Positions 58,825-64,000 of a DNA stretch of 64,000 nt are shown piece by piece. A program made the translations under genes and the position numbers. This DNA comes from Vreelandella profundi (lineage in GTDB: Bacteria; Pseudomonadota; Gammaproteobacteria; Pseudomonadales; Halomonadaceae): contig NZ_CP077941.1 in assembly GCF_019722725.1 (NCBI RefSeq), forward strand, positions 1,798,001-1,862,000, given 5' to 3'. The number at the start of each line of letters is the position of its first letter. Position 1 is the first letter of the stretch. The notes under the pieces are model-generated. The model ran no database searches. It was not told the DNA's origin and saw nothing but the letters and a program-made list of their open reading frames with translations.

Positions 58825-61428
58825 GTGATTGAAGCTTACCGCCAGCATGTCGAGGAACGTGCCGCTGAGGGCGTCCCGCCCAAGCCCCTAAACGCTGAAC
58901 AAGTCGCTTCACTAGTTGAGCTACTAAAAACACCGCCGGCTGGTGAGGAGGAATTCATCCTCGAGCTGATCACCAACCGGATACCGCCAGGCGTTGATGA
59001 AGCCGCCTACGTCAAAGCAGGCTTTTTAACCGCTATCGCTAAAGGTGAAGCAACGTCTCCGCTGATCGATAAAGTGCATGCTGTCAAACTACTCGGCACC
59101 ATGCAGGGCGGCTACAACATCGTTTCTCTGGTTGAGCTACTCGACAATGAAGAGCTAGCCCGTGAAGCGGGTGAGCAGCTTAAGCACACGCTGCTTATGT
59201 TCGACGCCTTTCACGATGTTGAAGCGCGGGCCAAGAACAGCAACAGTATCGCAAAAGACGTAATTCAATCCTGGGCAGAGGCTGAATGGTTCCTGTCTAA
59301 GCCTGCTCTGGCAGAGAAAATCACCCTTAGCGTGTTTAAAGTACCGGGTGAAACGAATACGGATGACCTGTCACCAGCCCCGGATGCCTGGTCACGCCCC
59401 GACATTCCGCTACACGCCAATGCGATGCTCAAAAACGAGCGTGATGGCATTGAGCCAGTCGTGCAAGGCACAACTGGCCCGCTGAAGCAGATTGAAGACG
59501 TTAAAGCGTTGGGCTTTCCTGTCGTGTACGTAGGCGACGTCGTAGGCACCGGTTCTTCACGTAAATCTGCGACCAACTCCGTTTTATGGTTCTTCGGCGA
59601 CGATATTCCTTACGCACCGAACAAGCGCGCTGGCGGCTTCTGCTTTGGCAATAAAATAGCGCCCATCTTCTTCAATACGATGGAAGATTCCGGCGCCCTG
59701 CCGGTTGAGATGGACGTTGCCAACCTGCACATGAACGATGTTATTGACATCTATCCCTACCAGGGAAAAGTGTGCAAGCACGGTACCGACGACGTCATCA
59801 CCACGTTTGAGCTTAAAACGCAGCTGATTCTTGACGAAGTACGCGCAGGCGGCCGTATTCCTCTGATCATCGGCCGTGGTTTGACGGGCAAAGCGCGTGA
59901 ATCGCTGGGTCTGCCGGCGTCAGAGGTTTTCCGCCTCCCAGACCAGCCTAAAGATACTGGTAAAGGCTTTACCTTAGCGCAGAAAATGGTGGGTAAAGCG
60001 TGTGGGCTTGAAGGTGTTCGTCCAGGCATGTATTGCGAGCCGAAGATGACCACCGTTGGCTCACAGGATACGACTGGCCCGATGACCCGCGATGAGCTGA
60101 AAGACCTTGCTTGTCTTGGCTTCCAGGCTGATTTGGTCATGCAGTCCTTTTGTCATACCGCCGCCTATCCTAAGCCGGTCGATGTAGACACTCACCACAC
60201 TCTGCCTGACTTCATTATGAACCGTGGCGGCGTATCGCTGCGTCCTGGCGATGGCATCATTCACAGCTGGCTGAACCGCATGCTGCTGCCTGACACGGTC
60301 GGCACCGGTGGCGATTCGCATACGCGCTTCCCGCTCGGCATTTCCTTCCCTGCAGGTTCAGGCTTGGTGGCCTTTGCCGCGGCGACGGGCGTTATGCCGC
60401 TGGATATGCCGGAATCGGTACTAGTGCGTTTTAAAGGCCAGCGCCAGCCAGGCGTTACGCTGCGCGACTTGGTTCACGCCATTCCGCTTTATGCTATTAA
60501 GCAAGGCTTGTTGACCGTTGATAAGTCTAACAAGATCAACGCTTTCTCTGGCCGCGTGTTAGAAATAGAAGGTCTTGAAGACTTAACCGTTGAGCAAGCA
60601 TTTGAGCTTTCCGATGCCTCTGCCGAGCGTTCAGCCGCGGGCTGCTCGATCACGCTTTCCGATGAGAGCGTCACACAATATCTGAAGTCCAACATTACAC
60701 TGCTGAAGTGGATGATGGGCAACGGCTATGGCGATGAGCGCACGATTAGTCGCCGTATTGAAGGTATGGAAGCATGGCTTGCTGACCCAAGCCTGATGCG
60801 TGCTGACAAAGACGCTGAGTACGCTGAAATTATTGAAATTGATTTGGCTGAAATTAAAGAGCCGGTTCTATGTGCGCCGAATGATCCAGACGATGCGCGC
60901 CTGCTATCTGAGGTCGCGGGCCAGAAAATCGATGAGGTCTTTATCGGCTCATGCATGACCAACATCGGCCACTTTCGTGCGGCCGGCAAATTGCTTGAAA
61001 AGCAGCCTGCAGGTAGTTTAAAAACTCGCCTATGGCTGGCACCACCGACTAAAATGGATCAGCATCAGCTGACCGAAGAAGGCTACTACGGTATCTACGG
61101 CCGCGCCGGTGCGCGGATGGAAATGCCGGGCTGTTCACTGTGTATGGGTAACCAGGCCCGCGTTGCTGCCAAGAGCACCGTGGTGTCCACGTCTACACGT
61201 AACTTCCCGAACCGCCTTGGCGATGGTGCTAACGTGTACCTCGCCTCTGCGGAGCTGGCTGCCGTTGCCGCAGTAGAAGGACGCCTACCCAGCGTTGAAG
61301 AGTACCAACGTTATATGGGTGAATTTGACGCTATGGCGGGCGAGATTTATCGTTACATGAACTTTCACGAAATTGAGGAGTATCAGAAGATCGCCTCAAA
61401 CGTGATTCCGGTCGCGCAAGAAGCATGA
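58825..61428 (+). CDS. acnB: Aconitate hydratase B
   Basis: An 867-residue TCA-cycle enzyme interconverting citrate and isocitrate (also 2-methylisocitrate dehydration). The N-terminal HEAT-like domain ([20 protein letters not shown]) typical of AcnB comes first, then the swivel domain and the catalytic domains. The iron-sulfur cysteines lie in [12 protein letters not shown] and [10 protein letters not shown]. Length equals E. coli AcnB (865). The start is a GTG with GAGAGGG about seven bases upstream, in register with the family start. Apo-AcnB also binds mRNAs in E. coli. A strong terminator follows. Confidence 0.97.
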   Translation: MIEAYRQHVEERAAEGVPPKPLNAEQVASLVELLKTPPAGEEEFILELITNRIPPGVDEAAYVKAGFLTAIAKGEATSPLIDKVHAVKLLGTMQGGYNIVSLVELLDNEELAREAGEQLKHTLLMFDAFHDVEARAKNSNSIAKDVIQSWAEAEWFLSKPALAEKITLSVFKVPGETNTDDLSPAPDAWSRPDIPLHANAMLKNERDGIEPVVQGTTGPLKQIEDVKALGFPVVYVGDVVGTGSSRKSATNSVLWFFGDDIPYAPNKRAGGFCFGNKIAPIFFNTMEDSGALPVEMDVANLHMNDVIDIYPYQGKVCKHGTDDVITTFELKTQLILDEVRAGGRIPLIIGRGLTGKARESLGLPASEVFRLPDQPKDTGKGFTLAQKMVGKACGLEGVRPGMYCEPKMTTVGSQDTTGPMTRDELKDLACLGFQADLVMQSFCHTAAYPKPVDVDTHHTLPDFIMNRGGVSLRPGDGIIHSWLNRMLLPDTVGTGGDSHTRFPLGISFPAGSGLVAFAAATGVMPLDMPESVLVRFKGQRQPGVTLRDLVHAIPLYAIKQGLLTVDKSNKINAFSGRVLEIEGLEDLTVEQAFELSDASAERSAAGCSITLSDESVTQYLKSNITLLKWMMGNGYGDERTISRRIEGMEAWLADPSLMRADKDAEYAEIIEIDLAEIKEPVLCAPNDPDDARLLSEVAGQKIDEVFIGSCMTNIGHFRAAGKLLEKQPAGSLKTRLWLAPPTKMDQHQLTEEGYYGIYGRAGARMEMPGCSLCMGNQARVAAKSTVVSTSTRNFPNRLGDGANVYLASAELAAVAAVEGRLPSVEEYQRYMGEFDAMAGEIYRYMNFHEIEEYQKIASNVIPVAQEA

Positions 61429-61498
61429 CCGCCCCATCGCCGATGCTCGCACCATCACAGTCAGCGTGACTTCTCACACTGACTGAGTCGATGACCGA

Positions 61499-61536
61499 AC
61501 GCCCCGCCACTGTGTAACAGAGCGGGGCGTTTTTTA
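61499..61536 (+). terminator. Rho-independent terminator of acnB
   Basis: A perfect 9-bp stem ACGCCCCGC/GCGGGGCGT (61499-61507 with 61522-61530) with a 14-base loop, followed by TTTTTAT. It lies 70 bases past the acnB stop and just before rraA. Confidence 0.88.
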
Positions 61537-61555
61537 TCTTTCCGATAAGGAGCGC

Positions 61556-62053
61556 ATGATGACCAACTCCATCCAAATAGTGACACCGGACCTATGCGAC
61601 GCGCATCCTGACGTTGCGGTGCTTGACCCCATGTTTGCCAATTTTGGTGGTCTGGATACTTTTTATGGCCCTATCCGCACTATCAAATGTTTTGAAGATA
61701 ATTCCTTGGTCAAACAAGCCGTTACCGAACCCGGCAACGGGGCGGTATTGGTAGTCGATGCAGGCGGATCACATCGCTGCGCCATGCTGGGCGATATGCT
61801 AGCAGAGCAAGCGGTAGCCAACGGCTGGGCAGGTGTAGTGATGTACGGCTGCGTACGCGATGTTGATATCCTGGCCAATCTACCGCTTGGTATTCAAGCA
61901 CTCGGCAGCCACCCGCGCAGAAGCAATAAACACGATGAAGGCCAGCGCGATGAGCCCGTGACGTTTGCTGGGGTCACGCTTAAACCCGGCCAGTGGCTGT
62001 ATGCAGATAACAATGGCATCATCGTTGCTGAGCGCGAGCTGTCACTGTCTTAA
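61556..62053 (+). CDS. rraA: RraA family protein (RNase E inhibitor / oxo-acid aldolase)
   Basis: A 165-residue trimer-forming protein. The motifs [35 protein letters not shown] and [12 protein letters not shown] are those of RraA. Members either inhibit RNase E or act as a metal-dependent 4-hydroxy-4-methyl-2-oxoglutarate/oxaloacetate aldolase; the GD and RD residues of the aldolase site are present, so both roles are open. AAGGAG lies just before two tandem ATGs (61556 and 61559), and the second has the better spacing. Length is near E. coli RraA (161). It has its own space after the acnB terminator. Confidence 0.92.
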   Translation: MMTNSIQIVTPDLCDAHPDVAVLDPMFANFGGLDTFYGPIRTIKCFEDNSLVKQAVTEPGNGAVLVVDAGGSHRCAMLGDMLAEQAVANGWAGVVMYGCVRDVDILANLPLGIQALGSHPRRSNKHDEGQRDEPVTFAGVTLKPGQWLYADNNGIIVAERELSLS

Positions 62054-62109
62054 GTACTATTTTAAGTGCCATCTTAAGTGCCATCTTAAGTGCCATCTTA
62101 AGTGCCATT
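62050..62109 (+). repeat. 12-bp tandem repeat at the 3' end of rraA
   Basis: Five contiguous 12-base units (62050-62061, then four with TTAAGTGCCATC or its last-base variant to 62109). The first overlaps the rraA stop codon and differs at three positions; the next three are identical. Each unit contains TTAA, so the array offers several stop codons in one frame. It is a minisatellite-like array outside any gene. Confidence 0.9.
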
Positions 62110-62172
62110 TTCTATCATTATTAATCAATGTGGGCTTAACCACATCGCTCGTCAACGCTCCGCTTGCCAGGC

Positions 62173-62189
62173 GTGGCAGTTGCTGCCAC
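62173..62189 (+). terminator. Hairpin between rraA and the phosphodiesterase gene
   Basis: A perfect 7-bp stem GTGGCAG/CTGCCAC with loop TTG, 26 bases before the next start codon. The following CCTGTTAGTTC is not T-rich, so it may be a weak terminator or a leader structure. Confidence 0.4.
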
Positions 62190-62214
62190 CCTGTTAGTTC
62201 ACTCTAACCGTTTA

Positions 62215-64000
62215 ATGACGATGCAGCCTTTGACCCACCTTGGCTCTGCCTTACTACGTACACTGCGCGATCATCTGCGTCCATTGATCGCCTATCATTT
62301 ATTTTTTACTCTGCTCGCCTCGGCCCTGCTGCTGCCCGCCATTACCTGGGTGATACGCGGCCTGCTTGCCCAGTTAAATCGCACCGTAGTGACCAACGAC
62401 GAACTGATCGCCCTGCTGTTTAGCCCACTGGGACTTATCGGCATGCTGGTTGGGCTTGGGTTTACGTTTCTAATTATTTACTGGCAGCAAGCCGGCATGC
62501 TGCAAGTAGCGGTCAGGCCGCGAGACAACCACTATCGTCTCGCGTTGGAGGCACTCTGGCTGAGTACTCGCCGACTGCCCGCCCTAGCGGGCTTGGTCTT
62601 TCTTCAGGTCGGTACGCACCTACTGCTTCTAGCGCCCTTTATGGCAGCCCTCGCTTGGCTCTATAGCGTTTGGCTAAGCGGTATAGACCCTTACTATTTA
62701 CAGCGTGTGCGTCCACCCGCGCTATGGTATTTCATTGCCTGCGCCCTGCCGCTGATCGTTGCTTGGGCATGGGCAGCGTCGTGGCTCTATCTTCGCTGGC
62801 TGCTGGCCCTTCCATTGGTGGCGCTGGAAAACTGCCCGCCTTGGTTGGCCTTAAAGCGTAGCGTCAGCCTAACTCAAGGCTGGCGGCGTTCTATTGGCGC
62901 CGCCGTACTGCTGCTGCTAGTGATCATTATTAGTCTACCTTTCCTGGCTACGTTGCTGTTCGATCGCTTTTTTACCCCAATGCTTTGGTGGCTTCCCGAG
63001 CACAGCGCCGTACTTATTCCCGCCATGCTGGCGTATTTAATTGGCTATGTACTGCTCACCCTAACCATTACCTTTGTGGGTATTGCGACCAACGCGCTGC
63101 TCTCTGCATGCCTTTATATGCAGCTGGCTCATCATGAGCCTCGCCCCGCCTCTCCTGCGGAGGATGCCAACGCAGGCAAGCTTGCCTGGGCGGTTGAGCT
63201 TAGCGTGCTGGTTTTTGCAGGCCTGCAGGCCTGGTGGATACTCAATAGCTTTGAGATACGTGACAATGTTGCCGTCATTGCTCACCGCGGCAGCTCTATG
63301 GTGGCGCCTGAAAACACCCTTGCAGCGGTCGATCAGGCGCTGATCGATGGCGCCGACTATGTCGAAATTGACGTCCGCTTGACTGGCGATCAACAGGTTA
63401 TGCTCTACCATGACCGGAGCTTGGCAAGATTAACCGGCGATAATCGTGAGTTTGGTGATGTAACCCGAGAAGAGCTTAGCCAATATGACATTGGCAGCTG
63501 GTTTGGCGATGCTTATCAGAACGAGACTATACCGGGTTTAGATGAAGCACTTAGCATTGTGCGCGGCCAGGCAGGCTTAATGATCGACATGAAGCCATCG
63601 CCTGGGCAAGAGCAGGCGTTGGCCGATGCCGTGATAGACACCTTAAATGCTGAGAGCGATATACGTTACCGCTGCTGGGCAACCCAGCAGAGCGCCTTCG
63701 ATGGCTACACGGCATGCGGTTTTCCGAATGCGCTTTTAGCAATGCGCGTAGCCACTATGTCGCCTTCCTTACTGACGCATATTCATGAACGAGCGCCGGC
63801 GCTGCGCGTCACGCTGCTGGCACAGCTTATTCTGCCTGGAACGCTAGATAGGCGTGAATTTGATGCGCTTGGGTTGAGACACAACCGTATCACCGAAGGG
63901 GAAATTCGTTTAGCGAGGCTGTACGGTTATGAGATACATGCCTGGACAGTTAACAGCAGCGCCCGTATGTCGACGTTAATTGACCTGGGTGTCGATGCTA
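62215..64000 (+). CDS. Membrane-anchored glycerophosphodiester phosphodiesterase, C-terminus cut by the window
   Basis: The reading is open from ATG 62215 (or 62221) to the end, at least 595 residues. The N-terminal 340 residues hold about six hydrophobic segments with the membrane-GDPD pattern (EALWLSTRRLPALAG, LVALENCPPWLALKRSVSLTQ). The catalytic TIM-barrel then starts: VIAHRGSSMVAPENT (His357-Arg-Gly and Glu), YVEIDVRLTGD and LYHDRSLARLTG, the metal and general acid-base residues. It should cleave glycerophosphodiesters at the membrane into glycerol-3-phosphate. The two starts lack a clear ribosome site. The final part of the barrel lies beyond the window; no frameshift was seen up to 64000. 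Confidence 0.88.
   Translation, partial: MTMQPLTHLGSALLRTLRDHLRPLIAYHLFFTLLASALLLPAITWVIRGLLAQLNRTVVTNDELIALLFSPLGLIGMLVGLGFTFLIIYWQQAGMLQVAVRPRDNHYRLALEALWLSTRRLPALAGLVFLQVGTHLLLLAPFMAALAWLYSVWLSGIDPYYLQRVRPPALWYFIACALPLIVAWAWAASWLYLRWLLALPLVALENCPPWLALKRSVSLTQGWRRSIGAAVLLLLVIIISLPFLATLLFDRFFTPMLWWLPEHSAVLIPAMLAYLIGYVLLTLTITFVGIATNALLSACLYMQLAHHEPRPASPAEDANAGKLAWAVELSVLVFAGLQAWWILNSFEIRDNVAVIAHRGSSMVAPENTLAAVDQALIDGADYVEIDVRLTGDQQVMLYHDRSLARLTGDNREFGDVTREELSQYDIGSWFGDAYQNETIPGLDEALSIVRGQAGLMIDMKPSPGQEQALADAVIDTLNAESDIRYRCWATQQSAFDGYTACGFPNALLAMRVATMSPSLLTHIHERAPALRVTLLAQLILPGTLDRREFDALGLRHNRITEGEIRLARLYGYEIHAWTVNSSARMSTLIDLGVDA

Noticed and set aside
58651..58848. 65-codon reading on the minus strand upstream of acnB
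   Set aside because: It covers the acnB promoter, leader and start codon on the opposite strand and shows no protein family.
62050..62109. CRISPR or REP element at the rraA 3' end
   Set aside because: The units are contiguous 12-mers without spacers, and they do not form the hairpins expected for REP elements.

Overview
The window looks like a chromosomal segment of a halophilic or halotolerant gammaproteobacterium of the Halomonadaceae (Halomonas/Vreelandella type). This rests on the protein character and the gammaproteobacterial gene orders tig-clpP-clpX-lon-hupB-ppiD and thrS-infC-rpmI-rplT-pheS-pheT-ihfA. It also fits a full rRNA operon with Ile and Ala tRNAs in the spacer, and a base composition near the middle fifties in percent GC, estimated by eye. 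No phage, insertion sequence or CRISPR array was seen. The genus is inference.

Layout. 1-6.7 kb (minus): start of ppiD, hupB, lon, clpX, clpP, tig, the protein folding and ATP-dependent proteolysis block. 6.9-7.8 kb (minus): a small membrane protein and a flavodoxin. 8.0-15.2 kb (minus): the translation block ihfA-pheT-pheS-rplT-rpmI-infC-thrS. Here infC starts at a non-canonical AUC codon and the thrS leader carries a stem-loop that copies a tRNA-Thr(GGU) anticodon arm. 15.4-20.7 kb: an OmpA-like lipoprotein, a DUF2489 protein, a small lipoprotein, the helicase HrpB and a TetR/RutR-like regulator. 20.9-27.0 kb (plus): purine catabolism operon xdhA-xdhB-xdhC-guaD, with a RutR-like palindrome in front. 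27.1-32.9 kb (minus): the rRNA operon (16S, tRNA-Ile, tRNA-Ala, 23S, 5S). A stray copy of the tRNA-Ile 5' part lies between 16S and tRNA-Ile.

32.9-39.8 kb (minus): cyanide-insensitive type bd quinol oxidase (cydA, cydB), its assembly exporter (cydD, cydC) and an adenine deaminase. 40.0-45.2 kb: a Ca/Na exchanger, and divergently the pqiABC lipid-transport operon, separated by degenerate short repeats and an inverted repeat. 45.4-49.9 kb (plus): RhlE helicase, an unrecognised protein, a CynX-type transporter, asparaginase and a DUF2789 protein. 50.0-51.0 kb (minus): a VTT membrane protein and an SRPBCC protein. 51.2-53.7 kb (plus): queuosine precursor genes queC, queE, an unusual double-length queD-like gene, and a YkgJ-type cysteine cluster protein. 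53.7-58.3 kb (minus): miaE and a 1302-residue SARP/AAA regulator. 58.8-64.0 kb (plus): acnB, rraA and a membrane-anchored glycerophosphodiesterase cut by the window end.

How it fits together. Adenine deaminase, guanine deaminase and xanthine dehydrogenase would send purine bases to urate; no uricase or purine transporter lies in the window. The que genes (GTP to preQ0) and miaE both serve tRNA anticodon-loop modification. Most of the window is housekeeping sequence. The least ordinary items are the thrS anticodon mimic, the two-domain QueD with complementary partial active sites, the tRNA-Ile fragment, the xdh operator and the large regulator behind miaE.
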